Positions 52,934-60,394 of a stretch of DNA of 64,000 nucleotides are shown one piece after another. The DNA is from Ruminiclostridium papyrosolvens C7 (GTDB taxonomy: Bacteria > Bacillota > Clostridia > Acetivibrionales > DSM-1351), in contig NZ_ATAY01000028.1 in NCBI RefSeq assembly GCF_000421965.1, positions 1-64,000 of the forward strand. Direction: 5' to 3'. Both the position numbers and the translations under genes were made by a program. Position 1 is the first letter of the stretch. Every line of letters starts with the position of its first letter. Under the pieces are notes generated by a model. That model saw only the letters and a list, made by a program, of their open reading frames with translations, was not told where the DNA came from and did no database searches.

Positions 52934-52970
52934 ATTACTCTCCTTTTATATAATTAATCACGCTGTTATT

Positions 52971-53128
52971 CCCATTCGGGAACAGATTGTTTAAAATAAA
53001 TCTATACTTAAATGAACTCAATATAATATTGTCTCTCATTGGGAACAATAAAATAATATCACCTGGATTTACCAATGTCAATAAAAAGTCTCCAAACGGA
53101 AAATATAATTTGCATTTGGGAACAAAAG
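52971..53128. promoter_or_regulatory. Divergent control region with repeated TGGGAACAA operators
   Basis: Three copies of a (C/T)GGGAACA motif lie at 52974-52984, 53038-53048 and 53115-53125, all in the same orientation; the first is a palindrome (TTCCC-ATTC-GGGAA). The third sits between a TTGCAT -35 and TATAAT -10 of the rightward repressor gene. The second overlaps TTGTTC, the -35 of a leftward promoter with TATATT 17 bp on. A fourth copy is at 52388-52398. These are probably operators of the adjacent XRE-type repressor. Confidence 0.65.
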
Positions 53129-53171
53129 TTGTATAATATAATTGTTACGACTTACGCAGGAGGGTTTAAAA

Positions 53172-53498
53172 ATGGCATCTATCAATGAAAGAATAAAAGA
53201 GCTGAGGGCATCTCTGGGTTTTTCAGTTGATGAATTTGCAAAAATACTTGGTATTCACAGAAGTTCCGTTTATAGATATGAAGGAGAAAACGAAAAAGAG
53301 ACTAGAGATGTCCCTATGAGTTTGGCTATAATAATTTCCGAAAAATTCAACGTAAGCCTTGATTGGCTTGGAGGACTAACCGATACAAAGCAGCCGGAAC
53401 TAAGTACAAAGGAACTTACAGAAGTGTATGCTTCTCTTAATGAGGAAGCAAAAAAAGAATTATTCAACTATGCAAATTATTTAAAAAATAAAGTGTAG
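53172..53498 (+). CDS. XRE-family repressor of the tail locus
   Basis: The ATG at 53172 follows GGAGG; an upstream in-frame ATG has no site. The 108-residue protein has a Cro/C1-type helix-turn-helix (RIKELRASLGFSVDEFAKIL, then GIHRSSVYRYE) and a short C-terminal helix region (TKELTEVYASLNEEAKKELF). It lacks a peptidase or LexA-like cleavage domain, so induction must work otherwise. It is divergent from the ArpU-like regulator across the repeated operators. Confidence 0.88.
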   Translation: MASINERIKELRASLGFSVDEFAKILGIHRSSVYRYEGENEKETRDVPMSLAIIISEKFNVSLDWLGGLTDTKQPELSTKELTEVYASLNEEAKKELFNYANYLKNKV

Positions 53499-53564
53499 AA
53501 GTACGTTTCAAAATTGTTTACATAACATGTATTTCATAAATTGTTTTGCTTTTTCAAAGTAAAA

Positions 53565-53601
53565 TAAATAAAGGATTGAGATTATATCTCAATCCTTTAT
53601 T
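53565..53601. terminator. Perfect 17-bp bidirectional terminator
   Basis: AAATAAAGGATTGAGAT and its exact complement flank a 3-nt loop. It ends the rightward repressor gene and abuts the 3' end of the tRNA-Leu fragment. Confidence 0.85.
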
Positions 53602-53662
53602 TGGTGCCGAAGACCGGAATCGAACCGGTACGGGAGGTTAGTCCCGCAGGATTTTAAGTCCT
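53602..53662 (-). other. tRNA-Leu(TAA) 3' fragment, probable left attachment site of the prophage
   Basis: On the minus strand the sequence from AGGACTTAAAATCCT (anticodon stem-loop, TAA) through the variable arm, T arm CCGGTTCGATTCCGG and CTTCGGCACCA is intact, but the acceptor 5' strand and D arm are missing and replaced by A/T-rich DNA. Site-specific elements that enter a tRNA 3' end leave such a displaced copy at the far end. Given the orientation, the element lies to the right and the intact tRNA-Leu should be at its right end, beyond the window. Confidence 0.85.
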
Positions 53663-53703
53663 ATATTTTAAAATATTGTTCATGTTTGTTAACTCCATAT
53701 ATA

Positions 53704-53757
53704 GAGCACCTTTCAGAAAATACCTATTTTACAGGATTTCTGAAAGGTGCTCATTTT
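53704..53757 (+). terminator. Long perfect hairpin at the element boundary
   Basis: GAGCACCTTTCAGAAA and TTTCTGAAAGGTGCTC (16 bp) flank a 17-nt loop and are followed by ATTTTTGC on the plus strand. It could insulate the element from the chromosome. Confidence 0.7.
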
Positions 53758-53773
53758 TGCTTCTTTCCAACGT

Positions 53774-53974
53774 TTATTTTTGTGAATAAAAATCATATAT
53801 GATATGCTGATTGTCGTCTGTTTTGTCGTCCAACATTTTGGACTCTACTATCTGGATTTCGGTAAGTATGGTTTCGTATTCAAACAAATAATGCTTATCT
53901 TCATTATTAAGTTTGGAATTTATAGTGTTAAACAATTCTATGCTTTTGTTTCTTAATAATTCTAATTGAGCCAT
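53774..53974 (-). CDS. Small acidic helical protein of the prophage
   Basis: The ATG at 53974 follows GGAGG; a longer frame upstream has no site. The 66-residue product (MAQLELLRNKSIELFNTINS, then LNNEDKHYLFEYETILTEIQ) is helical and acidic. No family recognised. It is the only full-size gene downstream of the leftward promoter that carries AgrA-type repeats at 54268-54299, so it may be an output of the quorum-sensing module. Confidence 0.6.
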   Translation of the reverse strand: MAQLELLRNKSIELFNTINSKLNNEDKHYLFEYETILTEIQIVESKMLDDKTDDNQHIIYDFYSQK

Positions 53975-54161
53975 TGTAATTCCTCCATAATTCGGTGAAA
54001 GTGTGTTTTCAAGCGGTGAAATTGAAGTTAAACAAAACATACTTAACGACAACTTCAATTTACAGATTATTTTTTCACACTTAATAATAAAATGCTATAA
54101 TACACATAAGTTGAGCAGATATTCTTTTGAGCGCCTCCCAAGCTGTCTCAAAAGATGTTTA

Positions 54162-54188
54162 TTAACAAGAATAAATAACAAAAAACAT
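54162..54188 (-). CDS. Tiny 8-codon ORF with an excellent ribosome site
   Basis: The sequence GGAGGTGAT-ATG is followed by codons for MFFVIYSC and tandem stops. Such a short ORF would normally be ignored, but the ribosome site is among the strongest in the window and the coding bases form one arm of an inverted repeat with the DNA upstream of the promoter. It may be a leader peptide, a signal peptide or only a regulatory translation site. Confidence 0.35.
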   Translation of the reverse strand: MFFVIYSC

Positions 54189-54256
54189 ATCACCTCCATT
54201 TGCTGGTGTTTTTGTATAAACTATGTTTATAGTATATACTACGTTTTTTGTTATTT
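54173..54256. repeat. 16-bp inverted repeat bracketing a promoter
   Basis: AAATAACAAAAAACAT (54173-54188) and ACGTTTTTTGTTATTT (54241-54256) are inverted copies with one mismatch, 52 bp apart. Between them lie the leftward -10 TATACT (54231-54236), a smaller palindrome (GTATAAAC-TAT-GTTTATAG) and the GGAGG site of the tiny ORF. Confidence 0.7.
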
Positions 54257-54267
54257 GTTGTGCCGTT

Positions 54268-54299
54268 CGGTAAAATGTCATTTTCGGTCGGTAAAATGT
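54268..54299 (-). promoter_or_regulatory. AgrA-type direct repeats upstream of a leftward promoter
   Basis: On the minus strand ACATTTTAC occurs twice (54299-54291 and 54278-54270) separated by 12 bp, i.e. a 21-bp period; the match extends to 11 bp. Staphylococcal AgrA binds two 9-bp repeats starting ACA-T separated by 12 bp. A weak -35 (AACAAA) and TATACT -10 (54231-54236) follow to the left. Confidence 0.6.
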
Positions 54300-54327
54300 T
54301 GTAAGAATACAATAATTAACCATATTT

Positions 54328-54371
54328 AACGCAAACAGTATAATATTTGACTGTTTGCGTTTTGTTTTTTA
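54328..54371 (+). terminator. Hairpin upstream of the agrA-like gene
   Basis: AACGCAAACAGT and ACTGTTTGCGTT (12 bp, perfect) flank a 10-nt loop and are followed by TTGTTTTTTAC. With a possible TACAAT -10 at 54308-54313 it could be an attenuator for the kinase/regulator genes, or an operator. Confidence 0.6.
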
Positions 54372-54425
54372 CAGTAATCTAATATATTATTATAGTAAAA
54401 TAACTAATTGGGAGGTAGTTATAAT

Positions 54426-55160
54426 ATGCTCAACTTAGCAATACTGGATGATGATAAGGGTACAATTGACGAAATGATTACAGAAATATCGGGATTATTT
54501 GAAAGACATAATGTTGAAGGTGACATAATCATAGCAACAACGGACTATAATAAATTCCTTAAGGCAATTGATGAAAATAAAGTTAATTGTTGCATCATTG
54601 ACATAAACCTCATGGAAAAAACAAACGGCATGTCTGTTGCCAAACAAATTAGAGAAAGCAATCACGAAATAAAAATAATTTTTTACACCGCTTGTGCACA
54701 TTTTATTCAGATTGCATACGAAGTGCAAGCGTACTGGTTCGTCCATAAGCCACAATTGGACGTATTGGAAACGGCCTTATTAAGACTTAATGACGAAATA
54801 AAGCGCCAAAAGCAAAGAGTAATTTGTATAGAAGTTAACACAGGGGATAGAGAAAATTACGGACAATACTTCATACCTTTAAAAAGCATATATTATATAG
54901 ATTGTAATAACGAAAAAACGTATATACATACAGTTTTAGATAAGGTAGGACAGGTCGAATACGCTACAACCGAAACTTTAAAATCTTTAATGAGTCGTAT
55001 TGACGATCAAATTTTCCAGCAATGCCACAAATCAATTGTTGTTAATACAGAAAGAATATTACACAAATCAAATAAATCTCTTACATTGCATGATGGTTCT
55101 GTCTGCGACATTGGACCTCGTTTTCGAGGATATTTTAAAGATTGGAGACCCCAATTATGA
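54426..55160 (+). CDS. AgrA-like LytTR response regulator
   Basis: The ATG at 54426 follows GGGAGG. The 244-residue protein has a receiver domain (acidic cluster at residues 8-10, phospho-acceptor Asp59 in CIIDINLM, conserved Lys in FVHKPQ) and a LytTR DNA-binding domain (FIPLKSIYYIDCNNEKTYIH, then FQQCHKSIVVNTERIL). This is the AgrA/ComE layout. The kinase gene starts at ATGA overlap with its stop. The order regulator then kinase is the reverse of the staphylococcal agr order. Confidence 0.92.
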   Translation: MLNLAILDDDKGTIDEMITEISGLFERHNVEGDIIIATTDYNKFLKAIDENKVNCCIIDINLMEKTNGMSVAKQIRESNHEIKIIFYTACAHFIQIAYEVQAYWFVHKPQLDVLETALLRLNDEIKRQKQRVICIEVNTGDRENYGQYFIPLKSIYYIDCNNEKTYIHTVLDKVGQVEYATTETLKSLMSRIDDQIFQQCHKSIVVNTERILHKSNKSLTLHDGSVCDIGPRFRGYFKDWRPQL

Positions 55161-56461
55161 TTCAAAATTTTCTTATTAATACTTTGTTCCCTGCGTTGAC
55201 AGCAGTATTGGTATATATGTTCCTTAAATTAAATTTTCGTTATAAAAGGTCAAATACCAAAATAACATTGTTTATTTTTGTATTTGGGGTCGTCAACGGA
55301 ATTATATCAACACTTTGGATGGAACTAATTGATATGACAAGCATATTGCAGATGCTTAAGCCAGTTACAATACTTATTATAAGTATAATTATGATAAAAG
55401 TTATTTTGAAAGTAAAATGGGTCCAAGCCATATCGTCATTTTTACTTATATTTGTTGCGTTCGGAATTGGTAATATAGTTGCTGCTATATTGCTAAATTT
55501 ATTTGGAATGAATATTACAACAAAAACAGTATCGGAAAATTCGACCTTATATCTAATATCAAATATTTCTGCTTTTGTAATAGCTTTAATTATGGTTTTT
55601 ACACTATCTAAAATTTTGAAGTTCAGGAAAGTACAAAATTTAAACTCGTTGCTTGTTTTGTTTTGTGTAATTATAATAGTCGTAATTATATCTTCTCAAA
55701 CATACGGTTCAGAGTCTAACAATATTATAGCTTTTTCTGTTCTAATGGGAATATTAATATTCTTTTTTGTAGTTATACTAGTAATTCATAATATGCAACA
55801 ACAAAAAAATGAGCTCCAAGAAGAAATGAAACAGCAATCGTTTTATAATCAATCACTAGAAGAAACATTAATAAAATTGAGAGGAGTTAAACATGATGCG
55901 GTAAATCACAACGAAACCTTAAGATTAATGTTAAAAAGAGGAAATACAGAAGAAGCTTTAGCATATTTAAATGAGTTCCAAGATACAGTAACAACTATAA
56001 ATACTTCTTTATATAATATAAAAAATGTTGCTTTACACGCAATTATATCAGCCAAACTCGAAAAGGCGACACAAGCGGGTATTAGATTTGAATTCACATG
56101 CGTTGGTGAAATAAATGTACTATCAGGTATTAAGATATCTGATTTTTGTGAATTAATAGGAATATATCTCGACAATGCTATAGAATCTGCAGAAGGTACA
56201 AATGAAAAAATAATTGAAATGCAGTTTGTTTCTTATCCTAGCATGATTGAAATTAAATTAAGCAATAGTTGTAAAGAAATAGTTAATATTAAAAAAATAA
56301 ATCAGGATGGATATTCTACGAAGGGGAGTGGGCGTGGACACGGTTTGGCTATAGCAAATCAGATACTATCAAAATATAAATGCATTACTAACGAGGCTTA
56401 CTTTTTTGATGATTTAATGCGTTACGAACAAAATATGAAAATAAAAAAGACTCCGGTTTGA
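55157..56461 (+). CDS. AgrC-like GHKL sensor histidine kinase
   Basis: The ATG at 55157 overlaps the regulator stop and has GGAG upstream. The first ~215 residues form six to seven transmembrane helices, as in AgrC peptide receptors. A coiled segment (QQQKNELQEEMKQQS) leads to the phospho-acceptor His in RGVKHDAVNHNE, then the N box (GIYLDNAIESAEG) and the G box (TKGSGRGHGLAIANQIL). GHKL kinases of this HPK10 type sense cyclic peptides. The gene is convergent with the autoinducer-precursor gene. Confidence 0.92.
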   Translation: MIQNFLINTLFPALTAVLVYMFLKLNFRYKRSNTKITLFIFVFGVVNGIISTLWMELIDMTSILQMLKPVTILIISIIMIKVILKVKWVQAISSFLLIFVAFGIGNIVAAILLNLFGMNITTKTVSENSTLYLISNISAFVIALIMVFTLSKILKFRKVQNLNSLLVLFCVIIIVVIISSQTYGSESNNIIAFSVLMGILIFFFVVILVIHNMQQQKNELQEEMKQQSFYNQSLEETLIKLRGVKHDAVNHNETLRLMLKRGNTEEALAYLNEFQDTVTTINTSLYNIKNVALHAIISAKLEKATQAGIRFEFTCVGEINVLSGIKISDFCELIGIYLDNAIESAEGTNEKIIEMQFVSYPSMIEIKLSNSCKEIVNIKKINQDGYSTKGSGRGHGLAIANQILSKYKCITNEAYFFDDLMRYEQNMKIKKTPV

Positions 56462-56477
56462 ATGGAGTCTTTTTTAT
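56444..56477. terminator. Bidirectional terminator between agrC- and agrD-like genes
   Basis: AAAAGACTCC and GGAGTCTTTT pair around a 9-nt loop with T runs on both strands, overlapping the last codons of the kinase. Confidence 0.85.
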
Positions 56478-56487
56478 TTTACTTGTG

Positions 56488-56622
56488 TTACTTTAGCAAA
56501 GACTTTGGGCATTCTTTTTCATAAAAAGAGAAACACCAGCACGCCCCAGCAGATGCAGTAGCTGCAGTAATACCAATGATAGACAACGCCATGAGTACAA
56601 TTAGTTTAAGCTTGTTCTTCAT
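56488..56622 (-). CDS. AgrD-type cyclic autoinducer peptide precursor
   Basis: The ATG at 56622 follows AGAGGTGA. The 44-residue product has the AgrD architecture: a basic amphipathic N-terminal helix (MKNKLKLIVLMALSIIG), a short Ala/Ser/Thr stretch, a Cys-containing core (ACWCFSFY) and a charged C-terminal tail EKECPKSLLK. The tail matches the conserved EVPxEL-like recognition part of AgrD. A five-residue thiolactone ring from Cys30 to Tyr34 (CFSFY) is plausible by analogy with staphylococcal peptides; Cys28 is an alternative. Neighbouring AgrC- and AgrA-like genes support the call. No AgrB processing protease is encoded in the window. Confidence 0.85.
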   Translation of the reverse strand: MKNKLKLIVLMALSIIGITAATASAGACWCFSFYEKECPKSLLK

Positions 56623-56732
56623 ACCATTCACCTCTCTTAATTTTATATTTATATATATATAATATACTATCACAAAATATTTGTCGATTATTGTTTATTT
56701 AAACACAATTTTGTAATATTGGTAAGTTAATC

Positions 56733-57725
56733 TTATGAGACGAATTTTCTATGACTTATTTGAACTTCATCCACATTTAGGTCTGCGTATATCTGCGTAG
56801 TAGCAGGTGTAGTGTGTCCTAACATTTTCTGTACAGCTTGAATACTTGCTCCGGCATTTACTGCTGTTGTAGCCGTTGTATGTCTTAGCAGGTGCGGATG
56901 TACCGACTTAGTTATGCCTGCCATTACTCCTAATTGATTAAGTACTTTTTGATATCCCCTATGACTTAAACGTTTCATAGGTAATCGCAACCCCACAAAA
57001 AGTGCCTCATTATTGTCTTTGCGCAAGTCTAAATACCTCCACAAATGTACCCTTGCTCTGGCATTTAAAAAAACTGTTCTCTCCTTATTCCCCTTTCCAA
57101 TTACATTAACAGAGCTTTTATTCCAATCGATATCATTTTTATTTAGTTTATACACTTCATCTAGTCTGCAGCCCGTTGAATAAAAAAATTCAATCATTGC
57201 TTTTTCTCGTTGATTTCTGCAAGCTAACCTCAACATTTCAAGTTCCTCCTGAGACAGTGCCTTTCTAATTCGTTTTTCTTTTTTAGCCGGCTTTATTTTT
57301 CTCATGGGACTTTTCAATATGTAATCCTCTGCTTCTAGCCAATTAAAAAAGCTTCTTAAAATACTGATTTCTGTATCCAAAGTAGAATTTTTTATTCCTG
57401 TAGAAGCATATTGAGCAAGGTATCTTCTTATGTCTATTACAGTGATATCTTCTATTCTTTTTTGTACGGTTTTTGAAAATCTAGCTAAATGAAGAGAATA
57501 ACTTTTTAATGTTTTTCGAGAAAGACCTTCAAGTTTTTTAGTGGTAATAAATAAAACAATTTTTTCCGGAATACCTTCGAAAGGTATAATAGCATTTTCA
57601 ACCGGCTGCAAGTCATAGTTGTAGAGTTCTTCTTCTAAGATCACTTTAAGCTGAACGGCAACTTCCTGAGTAAGGAGATCAACTGCCTTACTCAGGATAC
57701 GGATAATCACATCTTCTTTTACCAT
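56733..57725 (-). CDS. Tyrosine recombinase/integrase of the prophage
   Basis: The ATG at 57725 follows GGAGGAG; the frame extends upstream without a site. The 330-residue protein has an N-terminal SAM-like core-binding domain (about residues 65-155) and a catalytic domain with Arg in STGCRLDE, HPHLLRHTTAT (His-x2-Arg), GHTTPATTQIY (His and nucleophilic Tyr). It resembles XerC/D-type integrases that use tRNA sites, which fits the tRNA-Leu fragment 3 kb to its left. A palindrome (ACAAGATA-TAAT-TATCTTGT, 57757-57776) upstream may be an operator. Confidence 0.93.
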   Translation of the reverse strand: MVKEDVIIRILSKAVDLLTQEVAVQLKVILEEELYNYDLQPVENAIIPFEGIPEKIVLFITTKKLEGLSRKTLKSYSLHLARFSKTVQKRIEDITVIDIRRYLAQYASTGIKNSTLDTEISILRSFFNWLEAEDYILKSPMRKIKPAKKEKRIRKALSQEELEMLRLACRNQREKAMIEFFYSTGCRLDEVYKLNKNDIDWNKSSVNVIGKGNKERTVFLNARARVHLWRYLDLRKDNNEALFVGLRLPMKRLSHRGYQKVLNQLGVMAGITKSVHPHLLRHTTATTAVNAGASIQAVQKMLGHTTPATTQIYADLNVDEVQISHRKFVS

Positions 57726-58035
57726 AAATTTACTCCTCCTATTGCACGAGGACAAAAGACAAGATATAATTATCTTGTTCCCTCGTGGGACACTGTAGGG
57801 GTTGGTGTAAACTTTGGTCGGTGAGCACCTTCCCCTTCTCATATGTCCAATATTTTATTTTAAATCAATTATATATGGTAAATTATCAAGATTCAACAAT
57901 CTTTTTCATTATTTGGATAAAAACCATCAATTTATATTTACTGAAATTAATTTACTGTTAAATATGATACACAAAAAGAAAGCCCCTAATTAGGAGCAAA
58001 TGAAATGAATAAAATTAAATTAAAGGGCAATGATA
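57726..58035. other. Intergenic region with terminator
   Basis: The region holds the palindrome upstream of the integrase and, at 57973-57998, a minus-strand hairpin (GCTCCTAA with TTAGGGGC, then TTTCTTTTTG) that probably ends the leftward operon from 60.4 kb. No coding frame is visible. Confidence 0.65.
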
Positions 58036-58305
58036 TTATCTGAAGCTAGATAAATATAAGACTTTGCTTGAAGGTTGCGGAATTGACGGTTCTGCAATCT
58101 TCTTTTCGTAAAAGTTATTATTGCAGCTATACCAAACCCAACTACCAAACAAGTAACCTAGATAATACCTACCCTTGCCAAATGTGTTAATAATAAATGT
58201 CTTTTTTCTTTGCTTCTCTTGTCTCCGTTTCAGCTTACGTTTCTTAATTTGTTCATGATTTTTAATCTCGTTTCCTAGTTCTCTTAATAAATAGTTTATT
58301 AACAA
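58036..58305 (-). CDS. Small basic prophage protein
   Basis: TTG start six bases after GGAGGGG. The 89-residue product has an extremely basic stretch (KKRKLKRRQEKQRKK) near residues 20-35, suggesting nucleic-acid binding, followed by an aromatic segment (YYLGYLFGSWVWYSCNNNFY). No family recognised. It is the last gene of the leftward FtsK/replication-relaxation operon. Confidence 0.6.
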   Translation of the reverse strand: MLINYLLRELGNEIKNHEQIKKRKLKRRQEKQRKKTFIINTFGKGRYYLGYLFGSWVWYSCNNNFYEKKIAEPSIPQPSSKVLYLSSFR

Positions 58306-58338
58306 GGTCTTCCCCTCCGTTTGTATATATATTTGCTT

Positions 58339-58527
58339 TTAAAAAAGCCGAGAGAAGAAATTTAAAATATTACTTATACTTTTGTTTAATGCATCATCCT
58401 CAAATATTAAAGATATATCCATGTGTTTGGTATAAAACATTAACGCTATTCCACAACCAGTTAATACCCATGCTAGACTGTTGTTCATCTGCTTGGTGGT
58501 AGTAGTTGAATCTATTTTATTTGCCAT
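58339..58527 (-). CDS. Small membrane protein of the prophage replication operon
   Basis: A 62-residue protein with one hydrophobic helix (LAWVLTGCGIALMFY, about residues 18-33). It starts 2 bp after the replication-relaxation gene, so it is translationally linked. No family recognised. Confidence 0.6.
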   Translation of the reverse strand: MANKIDSTTTTKQMNNSLAWVLTGCGIALMFYTKHMDISLIFEDDALNKSISNILNFFSRLF

Positions 58528-58529
58528 AA

Positions 58530-59102
58530 TTATATCCCCCTAAATAAGTTATCAATACCGGTTGTAGTCTCATAATTGACTATCTTAAATTTGATACCAA
58601 TATTTGTAGGAGCTACAATATCTCTGTCTGTAACTATAACTACCCGTGGCATTAATTTAAATATAGCCTTTAGGTCTGCATTCTTTATAAGGGCTTGGTA
58701 TTTTTCAAAGTTAAATTTATTGTTTAAATGGACTTCTATGAAACAAGGAAATACAATATCATGATCATTTACCAAGCAGAAAGCATCAGGGCGTATATTT
58801 TCAATAATATATTCGTTCTGCCATGCTTCTACGCTGTAATGTTGGTTTAATAGCACATATATTCCGGACCGTATTAAATCATGGTGAACCTGAATGGGTT
58901 TTTTATTTATGTAGTAAGCAAAACCATTGTCTATGGTGCTTCTGGAACGCTTAATAAAGCCTTGATTGTACAGATATAGTAATCTATTATTACAATATCT
59001 GTATGATGTTTTATTAAAAAATATTTGGTATATTTGTTTTGCAGTTGCAATATGAAAATCTTCAATGAAATTTAAAACAGTTTGGTCACGTTTGGTTATC
59101 AT
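58530..59102 (-). CDS. Replication-relaxation family protein
   Basis: The 190-residue protein starts with a winged-helix-like domain (RDQTVLNFIEDFHIATAKQI, then CNNRLLYLYNQGFIKRSRST) and continues with DAFCLVNDHDIVFPCFIEVH, a nuclease-like strand pattern. This is the Replic_Relax family pattern, encoded next to FtsK-like ATPases in several Gram-positive plasmids and phages. Its start overlaps the FtsK-like gene by ATGA. It is proposed to help plasmid-like replication. Confidence 0.75.
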   Translation of the reverse strand: MITKRDQTVLNFIEDFHIATAKQIYQIFFNKTSYRYCNNRLLYLYNQGFIKRSRSTIDNGFAYYINKKPIQVHHDLIRSGIYVLLNQHYSVEAWQNEYIIENIRPDAFCLVNDHDIVFPCFIEVHLNNKFNFEKYQALIKNADLKAIFKLMPRVVIVTDRDIVAPTNIGIKFKIVNYETTTGIDNLFRGI

Positions 59103-60394
59103 TGTGCCACATCCTTTTTGTATGGATTGCTATAATTTTTCCTGAAATCTTCAATGATTTTCTTGCGGTCCATTATAGGTTCTGCAGGTGGACTCTGTTT
59201 TTTATCTCTCAATAAATTATTATCTTTAAGTATTTTCTTGATTTTATCAGGATTAATATATAAAGCTTGATATTCCTTTAATTCCCCTCTGTATCGTGCT
59301 AAAAATCTACCTTTATGTTTTATCTTCTCAGCACCATGTAGACCGCCTAAAATTACTTCGGAATCAACTTGGCTAACACATTTAAACGCTATTCTTGTTG
59401 ACATATTTGCCTTAATTGCTCCTGCTACTAGCGTTGCATCTGGACGTTGCAAAGATAATATGTAATGTATACCCGTTTTACGGTCTTTAGCGACCCGCTG
59501 ACGGAATTTAGCCATAACCTCTGGGTAATCAGCAAGGGTTAAACCTTCGTCAATTACAACGGCTATAAAAGGGATTTTACGAGCAGGAAACAATCTATTC
59601 CACGTTTCTATTTTTTCAACATACACTTTGTTATTAACTGATTTAAACAACTTTAATCTTCGTTCCGACTCTTCTTCCAGGTAATCCATGAGCCGGTCAA
59701 AATCTTCAATGTTTGAACCATAGCTTTTAACTTTTTTGCAGTCCTCGAACATACAAAGGGTGATATTCTGAAAGTCGATTAAATGGAGCTCTATATTATG
59801 CTTGCTTAAAACATATGATAATACCATTGATACCAGGAAGGAACTTTTACCACTGTCTGTTTCTCCTGCCACAATAAGATGTTGGTCTTTGCTTATATCT
59901 AATATAAAATCATCGTCATAACCCTTGCCTATGTATGCTTCTGTTTCATCAAGTTGCCGGAACTCATACGGGTACATTGTTTTAAGATTCATTTCAACAA
60001 ATTTCATTATCAAATTTTTATTAAATCCAAACTCAATTTTGGCATTTAAATTTTGCTCTAGTGCTTGTTGATTCCTTTCGAAATCTTCCTGTGATATGCC
60101 TTCGGGTAAACTAATTACAAGTGTTGTAGAGTTTTTATTCCTTTGTTCCTTAATGATAATAGGTGTTTTATCCTCTTTATTAATTATTCCACACATCCTA
60201 AAAAGCTTAGTGTATTTATCAGGTTTAAGTACTTTGTCTAAAATAACACCACTACCTACAGCAAAAAAAGAAAAAAGTGCAAATTTACCGTTAGGGACAT
60301 GCATATAACAAAGACTTAAAGCCTCGTTGCACATGTACACACCAAAAGTAAGTATTACACTTTGATAAGTAAAATGATATTTATTAAGTTCCAT
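59099..60394 (-). CDS. FtsK/SpoIIIE-like DNA translocase ATPase
   Basis: The 431-residue protein has two N-terminal membrane segments, then an FtsK core with Walker A VAGETDSGKSSFLV, Walker B IPFIAVVIDEG and the RDATLVAGAIKANMS-like LQRPDATLVAGAIKANM motif, followed by GRFLARYRG. Its size matches FtsK-like ATPases of mobile elements and of Bacillus phages, not chromosomal FtsK (~750 aa). It probably moves or segregates element DNA together with the replication-relaxation protein. Confidence 0.87.
   Translation of the reverse strand: MELNKYHFTYQSVILTFGVYMCNEALSLCYMHVPNGKFALFSFFAVGSGVILDKVLKPDKYTKLFRMCGIINKEDKTPIIIKEQRNKNSTTLVISLPEGISQEDFERNQQALEQNLNAKIEFGFNKNLIMKFVEMNLKTMYPYEFRQLDETEAYIGKGYDDDFILDISKDQHLIVAGETDSGKSSFLVSMVLSYVLSKHNIELHLIDFQNITLCMFEDCKKVKSYGSNIEDFDRLMDYLEEESERRLKLFKSVNNKVYVEKIETWNRLFPARKIPFIAVVIDEGLTLADYPEVMAKFRQRVAKDRKTGIHYILSLQRPDATLVAGAIKANMSTRIAFKCVSQVDSEVILGGLHGAEKIKHKGRFLARYRGELKEYQALYINPDKIKKILKDNNLLRDKKQSPPAEPIMDRKKIIEDFRKNYSNPYKKDVAQ

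Noticed and set aside
53602-53662. Complete tRNA-Leu gene
   Set aside because: The 5' acceptor strand and D arm are absent upstream, so it cannot fold as a tRNA; it is better explained as an attachment-site fragment.
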